A stretch of 6,667 nucleotides of DNA from Hyphomicrobiales bacterium (GCA_026996935.1 JALWJW010000086.1:1-6667); one strand, 5' to 3'. Numbered from the stretch's first letter, positions 1 through 6,667 are shown. A program made the numbers and translations. The notes: generated by a model from the letters alone, not told the origin.

Positions 1-895
1 ACATACGGTCACTGCTAGCCATATCACGTAAAATTTCCTTGATCGATAAGTCCTGGGAGTTGGTTAAGTCATAAGGCAGATTTTCTAAAATCTGTTTTCG
101 TAAATGGCCATCACCGGCAATGTGTCGCCCATTTGCAGATTTCATGTTTCGCCGCACCAGGCCCAAAGCCAATTGGTTCGCCAGTAATTCATCATACGCC
201 AACCGTTCACGTACCGATGAATGGGGTTCTAAATCATACCCATCTTGTGGTGTATGGGATCGTTTCAAGGCTTCTGAGAAACTCGGGAATTTTTGTTTTC
301 TGATCCAGTTCTTATCCTGCCATTCAGGCAAAGACGGAAACTCCCCTAAAGCCTGCTGAATGGCCTTTCCAAGTATTTTTCCTGATACACCTGCCGTTAA
401 CGGATAAACGGGCTCGAGCAGAGGCATTTTAGCAAATTCGGCCGCCGTTAAGATGTGATCAGGATGAACCATTTGCGGCATACCCGAATACCATTCAATG
501 CGCCCCGACAAAAACCGCTTTTCACCAACAGGCAATAATCGCTGCAAATAATCACCGCGAATATGAAAGAACACCAATCCAATCGTGCCCGTATCATCAA
601 AACATTCAATACGATAAGGCACACGTTTATTATGGCGTGGCGGCACACTATGTTTGCCCACTGTTACTTCAATCGTTACAATACCTTCTTGCGGTAATCG
701 ATCAATCGTTGGCCGTTCGCGCCGGTCAATCACTCCGGTTGGAAGGTGCAACAGCAAATCGATCAACCGCACAGTTGTTTCATTTTCTCGCGCACCAGGT
801 CGCACAAGTTTAAGCAACAGTTTTTCAACTTTGATGCCAATCCCTTTAAGGTTGGTCACACTTGAAAACAGCGTTGTTAAAGAACTGGGTCTCAT
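1..895 (-). CDS. recG: ATP-dependent DNA helicase RecG, N-terminal part (cut by the window's left edge)
   Basis: RecG is a monomeric double-strand DNA translocase that reverses stalled replication forks and processes branched recombination intermediates in the cytoplasm. The minus strand reads open from an ATG at 895-893 to base 1, giving 298 codons of a protein that is usually about 700 residues. Visible parts in order are the start LTNLKGIG (residues 14-21), DLLLHLPTGVIDRR (46-59), the OB-fold wedge domain that contacts the branch point (roughly 65-165), the family signature RERLAYDELLANQLAL (229-244), and the Q-motif-like LTNSQ (277-281) followed by EILRDM (287-292). The Walker A and later helicase motifs would lie outside the window. 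The start is backed by GAGG at 903-906, seven bases upstream, and by overlap with the stop codon of the preceding gene. The absence of any stop argues that the gene is intact. The identification is firm; only the missing C-terminal part is unseen. Confidence 0.95.
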   Translation of the reverse strand, partial: MRPSSLTTLFSSVTNLKGIGIKVEKLLLKLVRPGARENETTVRLIDLLLHLPTGVIDRRERPTIDRLPQEGIVTIEVTVGKHSVPPRHNKRVPYRIECFDDTGTIGLVFFHIRGDYLQRLLPVGEKRFLSGRIEWYSGMPQMVHPDHILTAAEFAKMPLLEPVYPLTAGVSGKILGKAIQQALGEFPSLPEWQDKNWIRKQKFPSFSEALKRSHTPQDGYDLEPHSSVRERLAYDELLANQLALGLVRRNMKSANGRHIAGDGHLRKQILENLPYDLTNSQDLSIKEILRDMASSDRM

Positions 896-1467
896 GCACC
901 AACCTCGGAAAAGTCAAGCGACTGCCAGAAAGGGTCTTGCTTTAAAAACCGTCGAAACGGTGTATCTGTCACCTCAGGCGCATATTCAATATAGCGCCAA
1001 GCTTCAGCCAGAGAATCTACGCAAAGGGTTTGAAGATATTTCAGCCCAGATTCATGAGTAAAATTTACACCCGTTTCTTGTTCAAAGTTATACGGAAGTG
1101 CTGTCCATATCACACCATCAAAAGTACTTTTCTCCAGCCAATCCTCAATACCAGCAAAGCTGTTATACTCCTGACCAGATTTATCTAAATATCCAATCAT
1201 TTCAGGCTTACAGCGCTCACGCGTAGCAAGATCATTAATTGCATCATCAATATACGATCGTGAGCTCTCAATAATATTAGTACCACATTGATGATTTAAA
1301 GAGTTGTCAATCACTAAAACCAGAGCTTTTTTTCGTTTTGGGGAAACACGCGAGAATTCAACGGGCATCTTAGGCCCGCTACCTAATGTCCATTGTCCAG
1401 TCACAAAAGGTTCGAGGTTTTCCAGGTCCCAAATTAGCGACCCATAACCGACAATAGCAATCCGCAT
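892..1467 (-). CDS. Uncharacterised protein with a gamma-glutamylcyclotransferase-like fold
   Basis: This 191-residue protein begins MRIAIVGYGSLIWDLENLEP. The YGSLIW loop (residues 8-13) is the hallmark of the gamma-glutamylcyclotransferase/ChaC/AIG2 fold, where it binds the gamma-glutamyl group. Glu84 in ATRER (81-85) sits where the catalytic acid of the fold might be expected; that placement is my inference, not an alignment. Other notable stretches are PVEFSRVSPKRKKALVLVID (35-54), FDGVIWTALPYNF (116-128) and TDTPFRRFL (167-175). I recall similar unannotated proteins in other bacteria, but the substrate is unknown to me and glutathione turnover should not be assumed. There is no signal peptide or membrane segment. 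The ATG at 1467 is preferred over the upstream in-frame TTG at 1494 because it follows GGTGG by six bases and puts the conserved core at the N-terminus. Its TGA stop overlaps the recG ATG. GC is low: 65 of 180 bases by hand count at 1141-1320. Confidence 0.8.
   Translation of the reverse strand: MRIAIVGYGSLIWDLENLEPFVTGQWTLGSGPKMPVEFSRVSPKRKKALVLVIDNSLNHQCGTNIIESSRSYIDDAINDLATRERCKPEMIGYLDKSGQEYNSFAGIEDWLEKSTFDGVIWTALPYNFEQETGVNFTHESGLKYLQTLCVDSLAEAWRYIEYAPEVTDTPFRRFLKQDPFWQSLDFSEVGA
903..906 (-). promoter_or_regulatory. Ribosome binding site of recG, inside the upstream gene
   Basis: The minus strand reads GAGG here, seven bases before the recG ATG at 895-893. It lies in the last codons of the cyclotransferase-like gene, whose TGA stop shares the sequence ATGA with the recG start. 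A good site plus a four-base overlap suggests that recG can be translated both by coupling and by direct initiation. Confidence 0.6.
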
Positions 1468-1580
1468 CAATTCCCACCAAATCAACAAAAGCAAAACACC
1501 AATTACCTATCGACAATTGATCACCGGCAGCTTAGAAATTCTCAAACAAAATTTCCACTAAATATTCAGAGCCTTTCGCC
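1468..1580. promoter_or_regulatory. Divergent intergenic region between the recG unit and sdhE-mfd
   Basis: These 113 bp separate two genes transcribed away from each other, so promoters for both units most likely lie here. The stretch is AT-rich. I found no pair of -35 and -10 boxes good enough to name on either strand. TTGATC at 1517-1522 is the best -35-like hexamer on the plus strand, but it has no matching -10 at the right distance. No strong inverted repeat or riboswitch-like structure was seen. The regulatory role is inferred from gene orientation. Confidence 0.5.
1474..1478 (-). promoter_or_regulatory. Ribosome binding site deciding the start of the cyclotransferase-like gene
   Basis: The minus strand reads GGTGG, a one-base variant of GGAGG, six bases before the ATG at 1467-1465. 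It lies inside the longer reading frame that opens with TTG at 1494, and so supports the shorter 191-residue protein over the 200-residue one. Confidence 0.5.
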
Positions 1581-1871
1581 ATGAATTCTCCCAAAATTCC
1601 TTTAGACGACAAACGTAAGAAAATCCTTTGGCGCGCCACACATCGCGGCATGAAAGAAATGGATCTTATGCTGGGGGAGTACGCAAACAAACATCTGGCC
1701 ACAATGAGTGATAATGAAATAGCACAGTTCATCAAAATATTACAGATTTCAGATGCAAATCTGCACGACTGGATTACTGAAAAAACACCGACACCAGATG
1801 AATTTCAAACTCAATTATTTGCCGCAATAAAAAAGCAGTCATTCGTACCTAAAGATTACAAAAAGCTTTAA
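1581..1871 (+). CDS. sdhE: FAD assembly factor SdhE (succinate dehydrogenase flavinylation factor)
   Basis: SdhE is a small cytosolic helical protein that helps attach FAD covalently to the flavoprotein subunit SdhA of succinate dehydrogenase, linking the TCA cycle to the respiratory chain. The 96-residue product carries the family signature: WRATHRGMKEMDLMLGEYA with the RGxxE core at residues 22-26, a helical middle (NEIAQFIKILQISDANLHDWI), and the C-terminal part ending FVPKDYKKL. Its length is typical for the family (about 80-100). The start ATG follows only a weak AGAG at 1568-1571. The gene is followed after 7 bases by mfd, a pairing I know from other alphaproteobacteria, and no sdh structural genes are in view. 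GC is low: 64 of 180 bases by hand count at 1681-1860, against 95 of 180 in a central part of mfd. Short genes vary, so this alone is not a sign of transfer. Confidence 0.93.
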   Translation: MNSPKIPLDDKRKKILWRATHRGMKEMDLMLGEYANKHLATMSDNEIAQFIKILQISDANLHDWITEKTPTPDEFQTQLFAAIKKQSFVPKDYKKL

Positions 1872-1878
1872 CAACCTA

Positions 1879-4800
1879 ATGCAACCTTCTGATTTTAAAC
1901 TTGATGCCGGCAATAAACAATTTGCTCAAACACCCGAAGGCCTGGATGCCTCTATTCTGGCCGACATTGCTCGCGCCAACCCTGAAAAAACTATTTTTCA
2001 CATAGCTCGCGATGATCAACGTATGACGGCAATGGCCGAAAGCTTGAGCTTTTTTGCTTCAGATATTAAATTCCTGGAGTTTCCGGCTTGGGATTGTCTG
2101 CCCTATGACCGTGTCTCACCAGCACCAAACATCATGGCAGCAAGAATGTCGTGCCTGACTAAGCTTTCAATGGCAAAAACATCTAGAAAGCCGACAATAA
2201 TTCTCACCACTATACAGGCAGCATTACAAAAGGTGCCACCGATAAACATTGTTAAAAACGCCAGTTTTACCGCAAAGCCGGGAACCGTTATTTCAATGGA
2301 AGCATTGCAGGACCACCTGCAACACAATGGCTATTCTCGCACCGGCACGGTTGTGGATCGTGGGGATTTTGCCGTGCGCGGCGGCATAATTGATATTTAT
2401 CGCCCCGGCAAAAAACCGCCCGTAAGGCTGGATTTTTTTGGCGATGTATTAGAAACCATCCGCCGCTTTAACATCGACACACAACGCACCACGGCTAAAC
2501 TTCGCTCATTCAGTTTAGAGCCGTCAAATGAGGTAATTCTTAATGAGACTTCAATTGGAAAGTTTCGCCTTGGCTATAAAACCCGATTTAGTGGCGACGT
2601 TTCAAATGATCCTTTATACGAATCTATCGTCAATGGTCGCCGCTATCAGGGAATGGAACATTGGCTACCATTATTTTACGATGAATTGGAAACACTTTTC
2701 ACCTATGCCGATAACCCTGCAATTGTTCTCGACCACCTTGCCGATCAGGCAGCGCTTTCAAGGTTAGAGCAGATACAGGATTATTATAGTGCGCGTACTG
2801 AAAACGACGACCACAGTACCTTTGGTAGCGCCCCTTATAAACCACTTAAACCGGGTGAGCTTTATTTAGATGAGGAAAACTGGACGAATATTCTGTCTCG
2901 TTTTTCAACGGCAAGTTTTTCTCCATTTGATATCCCTGACCAGCAAGGTTTGAATATCATTCACGTTGGGGGCAAAAAAGCCCGCAGTTTTGCTGCTGAA
3001 AGGGCAAAACGAGAAAACAATATTTATGAAATAGTAGCTGATCATATTAAGCACCTTAAGAATGAGGGAAAAAAAGTCGTTATTGCCGCCTGGAGTGACG
3101 GCGCACGCGATCGCCTGGAAACAATTTTAAAAGATCACCATGTTGCCAATGTATCACTTGCAAAAAATTGGCAGGAAGTTCAGCAACGGCCCAACAGTGC
3201 CATTTCAACAATTGTGCTCGGGCTTGAAAGCGGCTTTGTTACTGAAGATATCGCGATCATCGCCGAACAGGATATTCTTGGCGACCGCTTAGTGCGCCGC
3301 ACGCGTAAAACCCGCCGCGCAGCAGACTTTATTGCCGAACTGTCGAGCCTTGAAATAGGTGACCTTGTGGTTCATGTTGACCACGGTATTGGCCAGTTTG
3401 AGGGTCTGAAATCCATTGATTTGGCCGGCGGGGTTCATGATTGCCTCCACATCACATATTCGGGGGGTGACCGCTTATTCCTGCCCGTGGTCAACATAGA
3501 ACTATTATCGCGGTATGGCTCTAACGATGCAGGCGCGCGATTAGACAAACTTGGCGGCGGGGCCTGGCAAGCACGCAAATCAAAACTGAAACAGCGAATA
3601 CGCGATATTGCCGATCAATTGATAAAAACTGCTGCCGCACGCGAATTGCAAAAAGGGACTATCCTGACAGCCCCCCACGGTTTGGCAGATGAGTTTGCCG
3701 CCCGTTTTCCATTCACTGAAACAGAAGATCAGCTTGACGCGATTAACGCCATCACCGAAGACCTTCAAACAGGCCGGCCAATGGACCGTTTGGTTTGTGG
3801 GGATGTTGGCTTTGGTAAAACCGAAGTGGCCATGCGTGCCGCATTTATTGCTGTAATGGACGGCAAACAAGTTGCCATTGTGGTGCCAACGACCCTTCTT
3901 GCACGTCAACATTATGCCTCGTTCATTGAACGGTTTAAGGGCTATCCCATTGTCATAAAGCAGCTTTCAAGAATGGTTAGCGCAAAAGACGCAAAAGAAA
4001 CCAAAAAAGGCATAAGCCAAGGTTCTGTCGAGATTGTAATCGGCACCCATGCCTTGCTTGCTAAAGATATGAAGTTCCGCGATTTAGGTCTGTTGATTAT
4101 CGATGAAGAACAGCATTTCGGCGTAACCCACAAAGAGCAACTCAAACAATTACGTGCCAATGTCCATGTGCTCACCTTAACCGCAACGCCCATTCCGCGA
4201 ACCTTACAATTAGCCATGACCGGGGTGAGGGAGCTTTCCCTAATCACTACACCGCCCGTTGATCGTCTGGCTGTTCACACTTTCATATCACCATTTGATG
4301 CCGTCATGGTGCGTGAAGCCTTATTGCGCGAGCTGTATCGTGGCGGACAAAGCTTCTATGTAGTGCCACGAGTGGCCGATCTTGGTGAAATTTCTGAGTT
4401 TTTGCGCACACACGTTCCCGAAGTAAAAGTTGCAATCGCTCATGGTCAAATGGGTTCAGGCGAACTCGAAGATGTTATGAACGGGTTTTATGACCGCAAA
4501 TTTGATGTCCTTCTTGCCACAACCATTATTGAATCAGGTATTGATATACCAACCGCCAATACTCTGATTGTTCACCGTTCAAATATGTTTGGCCTGGCTC
4601 AGCTTTATCAGTTGCGCGGCCGGGTAGGGCGCTCCAAAGTGCGCGCCTATGCACTATTCACAGTGCCGGCCAATCGCACCCTGACAACAACGGCTGAAAA
4701 ACGTCTAAAAGTTTTGCAATCCCTTGATACGCTTGGCGCAGGGTTCTCACTCGCCAGCCACGATCTTGACATTCGCGGCGCTGGCAACATTGTCGGACAA

Positions 4801-5379
4801 GAACAATCCGGCCACATTAAAGAAGTCGGCTTTGAGTTATATCAGGAAATGCTTGAAGAAGCCGTTGCCAGTATGCGTGAAGACGGCAACGCAAATGGCG
4901 AAACAGAAGGGGCCTGGTCTCCTCAAATCAATATCGGCACATCTGTTCTTATCCCGGAAAACTATGTCGAAGATTTACAAATTCGTCTATCGCTATACCG
5001 ACGTTTGTCCGACCTTCACGAGCAACAGGAAATTGACGCCTTTGCCGCTGAACTGCATGATAGGTTTGGCCCAATGCCAGATGAGGTAAAACATCTACTT
5101 GGCGTTATGGGCATCAAAGAGCTTTGTCGGCGAGCCAATGTTGAGGCAATAGATGCCGGGCCAAAAGGTGCTGTTATTGGCCTTCGTGACGGCAAATTTA
5201 ACAATCCAACGGGCTTAATGGATTGGATTAATAAACAAGGCAGCTTTGCAAAAATCCGCCCTGATATGAAACTGATGGTAAAACGCTCATGGGATACCGC
5301 CCCAGCACGGTTAAGAGGCGTGCGCCAACTGATGGATGTACTGGCTGAACTTGCACACGAGAATAAGACAGCGCCCTGA
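1879..5379 (+). CDS. mfd: Transcription-repair coupling factor Mfd
   Basis: Mfd binds RNA polymerase stalled at DNA damage, pushes it off with its ATP-driven translocase and recruits UvrA to start nucleotide excision repair. The 1166-residue product is full length (E. coli Mfd has 1148). In order it has: the UvrB-homology and UvrA-binding region (about 1-215), with RGGIIDIYRP at 167-176 and RLDFF at 183-187, which keep the arginines and phenylalanine expected to contact UvrA; the RNA polymerase interaction domain, GDLVVHVDHGIGQFEGL at 494-510; the translocase with Walker A GDVGFGKT (641-648), DEEQ (742-745), LTATPIPRT (767-775), TTIIESGIDIPTANT (881-895) and QLRGRVGRS (911-919); the TRG motif region shared with RecG, HDLDIRGAGNIVGQEQ (961-976); and the regulatory C-terminal domain (about 1015-1120). 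All key residues are intact. No Shine-Dalgarno precedes the ATG, only AACAACCTA, so translation probably depends on ribosomes finishing sdhE. Confidence 0.97.
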   Translation: MQPSDFKLDAGNKQFAQTPEGLDASILADIARANPEKTIFHIARDDQRMTAMAESLSFFASDIKFLEFPAWDCLPYDRVSPAPNIMAARMSCLTKLSMAKTSRKPTIILTTIQAALQKVPPINIVKNASFTAKPGTVISMEALQDHLQHNGYSRTGTVVDRGDFAVRGGIIDIYRPGKKPPVRLDFFGDVLETIRRFNIDTQRTTAKLRSFSLEPSNEVILNETSIGKFRLGYKTRFSGDVSNDPLYESIVNGRRYQGMEHWLPLFYDELETLFTYADNPAIVLDHLADQAALSRLEQIQDYYSARTENDDHSTFGSAPYKPLKPGELYLDEENWTNILSRFSTASFSPFDIPDQQGLNIIHVGGKKARSFAAERAKRENNIYEIVADHIKHLKNEGKKVVIAAWSDGARDRLETILKDHHVANVSLAKNWQEVQQRPNSAISTIVLGLESGFVTEDIAIIAEQDILGDRLVRRTRKTRRAADFIAELSSLEIGDLVVHVDHGIGQFEGLKSIDLAGGVHDCLHITYSGGDRLFLPVVNIELLSRYGSNDAGARLDKLGGGAWQARKSKLKQRIRDIADQLIKTAAARELQKGTILTAPHGLADEFAARFPFTETEDQLDAINAITEDLQTGRPMDRLVCGDVGFGKTEVAMRAAFIAVMDGKQVAIVVPTTLLARQHYASFIERFKGYPIVIKQLSRMVSAKDAKETKKGISQGSVEIVIGTHALLAKDMKFRDLGLLIIDEEQHFGVTHKEQLKQLRANVHVLTLTATPIPRTLQLAMTGVRELSLITTPPVDRLAVHTFISPFDAVMVREALLRELYRGGQSFYVVPRVADLGEISEFLRTHVPEVKVAIAHGQMGSGELEDVMNGFYDRKFDVLLATTIIESGIDIPTANTLIVHRSNMFGLAQLYQLRGRVGRSKVRAYALFTVPANRTLTTTAEKRLKVLQSLDTLGAGFSLASHDLDIRGAGNIVGQEQSGHIKEVGFELYQEMLEEAVASMREDGNANGETEGAWSPQINIGTSVLIPENYVEDLQIRLSLYRRLSDLHEQQEIDAFAAELHDRFGPMPDEVKHLLGVMGIKELCRRANVEAIDAGPKGAVIGLRDGKFNNPTGLMDWINKQGSFAKIRPDMKLMVKRSWDTAPARLRGVRQLMDVLAELAHENKTAP

Positions 5380-5394
5380 ATTATAAAAAACTGT

Positions 5395-6072
5395 TTATGC
5401 GGGCATTTGGCCAGATTGTTCAGTTAATCGTTCCTGATAAACACCCTCAATAACTTCGGCAATTGTGGTGTCTTCACGCGCACCGACAACAGCATATTTT
5501 TTGCCAACAATCATCGTTGGAACGCTTTGAACCCCCATTTGACGATAAGCGTCGATTTCAGCCTGAACATCTTCCTTATCGGCATCGCTCTCAAGTAAAC
5601 GTTTTGTAACTGCTCCATCCATTCCAGCCTCTACAGCAAGTGCAATCAATGTTTCATTGTCGGTTAAGTCTTTTGCATCAACAAAATAAGCCTGAAACAG
5701 CAGCTCAGCCAGCGAGTCTTGAACACCTTCAATTTCTGCCCAATGAAGTAGTCGGTGACAATCAAATGTATTAGGAGAAACTTTAATGCCTTCAAGATTA
5801 AACGGAATACCTTCTTCTTTTCCCGCCTTGGCAATTGGCTCATAAACCTGGTCAATCCCTTCGGCAGACCCAAATTTCTGTTCAAGATAAGTCTTACGAT
5901 CGCGCCCTGTTGCAGGAATGGTTGCATCAAGCTGGTAAGGCCGCCATGTAATCTTAACTTCAATATCCTGGGGAATAAGTTTTAATGCTTTTTCTAAACG
6001 ACGCTTACCAATATAGCACCAAGGGCACATCACATCAGAAACCACATCAACTTCAACAACATTAACAGCCAT
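5395..6072 (-). CDS. FrnE-like DsbA-family thiol oxidoreductase (CPWC)
   Basis: This 225-residue protein belongs to the DsbA-like thioredoxin-fold family that includes FrnE and the 2-hydroxychromene-2-carboxylate isomerases. The N-terminal strand runs straight into the active site, VVSDVMCPWCYIGKRRLEKA, with C16-P-W-C19. The helical insertion follows (about 50-160), with the family stretch SPNTFDCHRLLHWA at 99-112. The cis-proline loop is SVPTMIVG (P185), and GAREDT (197-202) closes the fold. Having both cysteines favours a disulfide oxidoreductase over the glutathione-dependent isomerases, which lack the CxxC pair. There is no signal peptide, so it should act in the cytoplasm, unlike periplasmic DsbA. 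FrnE of Deinococcus is linked to oxidative stress; the role here is open. The ATG at 6072 follows GGAG by six bases and is preferred over an upstream in-frame TTG at 6090. It converges on mfd with a 15-base gap. Family call firm, substrate unknown. Confidence 0.88.
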   Translation of the reverse strand: MAVNVVEVDVVSDVMCPWCYIGKRRLEKALKLIPQDIEVKITWRPYQLDATIPATGRDRKTYLEQKFGSAEGIDQVYEPIAKAGKEEGIPFNLEGIKVSPNTFDCHRLLHWAEIEGVQDSLAELLFQAYFVDAKDLTDNETLIALAVEAGMDGAVTKRLLESDADKEDVQAEIDAYRQMGVQSVPTMIVGKKYAVVGAREDTTIAEVIEGVYQERLTEQSGQMPA

Positions 6073-6078
6073 AATTTT

Positions 6079-6082
6079 CTCC
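6079..6082 (-). promoter_or_regulatory. Ribosome binding site deciding the start of the FrnE-like gene
   Basis: The minus strand reads TGGAGAA around these bases, with GGAG ending six bases before the ATG at 6072-6070. This is the clearest Shine-Dalgarno in the window. It lies inside the longer frame that opens with TTG at 6090, and so supports the 225-residue product. Confidence 0.65.
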
Positions 6083-6162
6083 AGAAACAATCAATCGGCA
6101 CGTGATATCACAAGCATAAACCGCAAGTCTGTAATTTTATGTACATATAGCAATAAATTGAA
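6083..6162 (-). promoter_or_regulatory. Intergenic region upstream of the FrnE-like gene with two 10-bp palindromes
   Basis: The AT-rich gap between the channel gene's stop and the ribosome binding site holds two perfect 10-bp palindromes: GTGATATCAC at 6102-6111 and TATGTACATA at 6138-6147, about 26 bases apart. Either could be an operator half or a chance event in AT-rich DNA. A gap of 90 bp in total leaves room for a separate promoter for the oxidoreductase, but I found no convincing -35/-10 pair and no hairpin with a T-run that would end channel transcription. Confidence 0.25.
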
Positions 6163-6667
6163 TTAGCTTTTCGCTGGTGCGGTTTCGGGCGGCGTTTCAA
6201 TAAAAACCTGACGATGTGGGTATGGAATTTCGATACCGGCATCTTTTAACGCATCCCATAAAGCCAAAAATACATCACCACGAATATTTGTTGTTCCTTT
6301 ATCAGGATCCTTGATCCAAAAACGCAGTAAAAGATTGATGGATGAATCATCAAATTTGACAATGTGACAAACAGGAGAGGGGTCCTTCATCACACGTTTT
6401 ACTGTTGCAGCCGCTTTTTTCGCAACTTCACGTACTTCATGTGGATCGCTATTGTAACTCACACCAAATGGAACATCCAAACGCACCCGAAGCGCCGAGA
6501 ATGTCCAATTAATCACCGGGCTTGTAATCAGGTCTTCATTGGGCACCAGATATTCACGGCCATCACGAGCCCGAACCGAAACATAACGCGCGGCCAACTG
6601 GTCTATCCTTCCATAAGTATCGCCAACACTAATCACATCTCCCGGTTTAATCGACTTATCAGTCAGC
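6163..6667 (-). CDS. MscS-family small-conductance mechanosensitive ion channel, C-terminal part (cut by the window's right edge)
   Basis: MscS-type channels sit in the inner membrane and open under tension to release solutes during osmotic downshock. The minus strand is open from base 6667 to the TAA at 6165-6163, giving 167 whole codons with no start in view that fits the family. The visible part begins LTDKSIKPGDVISVGDTYGRID, the start of the beta domain just after the pore helix, and continues through RYVSVRARDGREYLVPNEDLITSPVINWT, the most conserved stretch of the family. The alpha/beta domain follows (VRLDVPFGVSYNSDPHEVREVAKKAA to IEIPYPHRQVFI) and then a short tail rich in Pro and Ala. 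The membrane segments and any N-terminal domain lie outside the window, so the subtype (small MscS or a larger MscK/YbdG-like protein) cannot be told. A GTG at 6636 is internal and should not be taken as the start. Confidence 0.92.
   Translation of the reverse strand, partial: LTDKSIKPGDVISVGDTYGRIDQLAARYVSVRARDGREYLVPNEDLITSPVINWTFSALRVRLDVPFGVSYNSDPHEVREVAKKAAATVKRVMKDPSPVCHIVKFDDSSINLLLRFWIKDPDKGTTNIRGDVFLALWDALKDAGIEIPYPHRQVFIETPPETAPAKS

Noticed and set aside
654..1061. Plus-strand open frame of 135 codons spanning the recG/cyclotransferase-like junction
   Set aside because: It is antisense to two genes with clear protein-family motifs and its translation resembles no known domain.
1468..1494. 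Longer N-terminus (MLLLIWWELM...) for the cyclotransferase-like protein
   Set aside because: It opens with TTG, lies before the conserved beta strand, and includes the GGTGG that serves the ATG at 1467. It is not a real hydrophobic signal segment.
3580..4247. Minus-strand open frames of about 100 codons inside mfd (3580-3912 and 3942-4247)
   Set aside because: They lie opposite the conserved helicase core of mfd, whose frame is unbroken, and are cysteine- and serine-rich readings typical of antisense shadows.
4724..5089. Plus-strand open frame of 121 codons overlapping mfd in another frame
   Set aside because: mfd is intact and conserved across this stretch, no ribosome binding site stands out, and the translation is not protein-like.
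5371..5404. Bidirectional intrinsic terminator at the end of mfd
   Set aside because: The GC stem is only four base pairs with an interrupted inner stem, and there is no T-run on either strand.
6073..6090. Longer N-terminus (MFLEKI...) for the FrnE-like protein
   Set aside because: It opens with TTG and contains the GGAG site of the ATG at 6072. The thioredoxin fold of this family starts just after that ATG.
1..6667. CRISPR array, insertion sequence ends, tRNA or phage genes
   Set aside because: I saw no regularly spaced repeats, transposase or integrase motifs, or cloverleaf in reading both strands. Nearly every base belongs to six genes of known families.

Overview
The window looks like chromosomal housekeeping DNA from an alphaproteobacterium of moderate GC content. 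The main clue is gene content: recG and sdhE-mfd lie next to each other, a neighbourhood I know from Alphaproteobacteria, and the protein sequences fit. Genus cannot be told from this; Hyphomicrobiales or a relative is only a guess. I see no insertion sequence, phage gene, CRISPR array, tRNA or rRNA.

Layout. Positions 1-895 (minus strand) hold the first 298 codons of recG, which runs off the left edge. Immediately upstream of it, sharing the four bases ATGA, is a 191-residue protein with the YGSLIW loop of the gamma-glutamylcyclotransferase fold (892-1467, minus). A 113-bp divergent intergenic region follows. On the plus strand sdhE (1581-1871) and mfd (1879-5379, 1166 residues) form a tight pair only 7 bases apart. 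Facing mfd after 15 bases is a cytosolic FrnE/DsbA-type CPWC oxidoreductase gene (5395-6072, minus). After 90 bp comes the 3' part of an MscS-type mechanosensitive channel gene (6163-6667, minus), which runs off the right edge.

How the genes relate. RecG remodels stalled forks and recombination intermediates, and Mfd removes stalled RNA polymerase and recruits UvrA. Both are double-strand DNA translocases of helicase superfamily 2, and here they sit in two divergently transcribed units. Each unit is headed by a small gene without an obvious repair role: the cyclotransferase-like gene before recG, and the succinate dehydrogenase flavinylation factor SdhE before mfd. The oxidoreductase and the channel share a strand but may be transcribed separately.

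I did not find a convincing undescribed system. The points most worth a second look are the uncharacterised cyclotransferase-like protein translationally coupled to recG, and mfd's lack of a ribosome binding site so close to sdhE. The low GC of the two small genes is a weaker observation.
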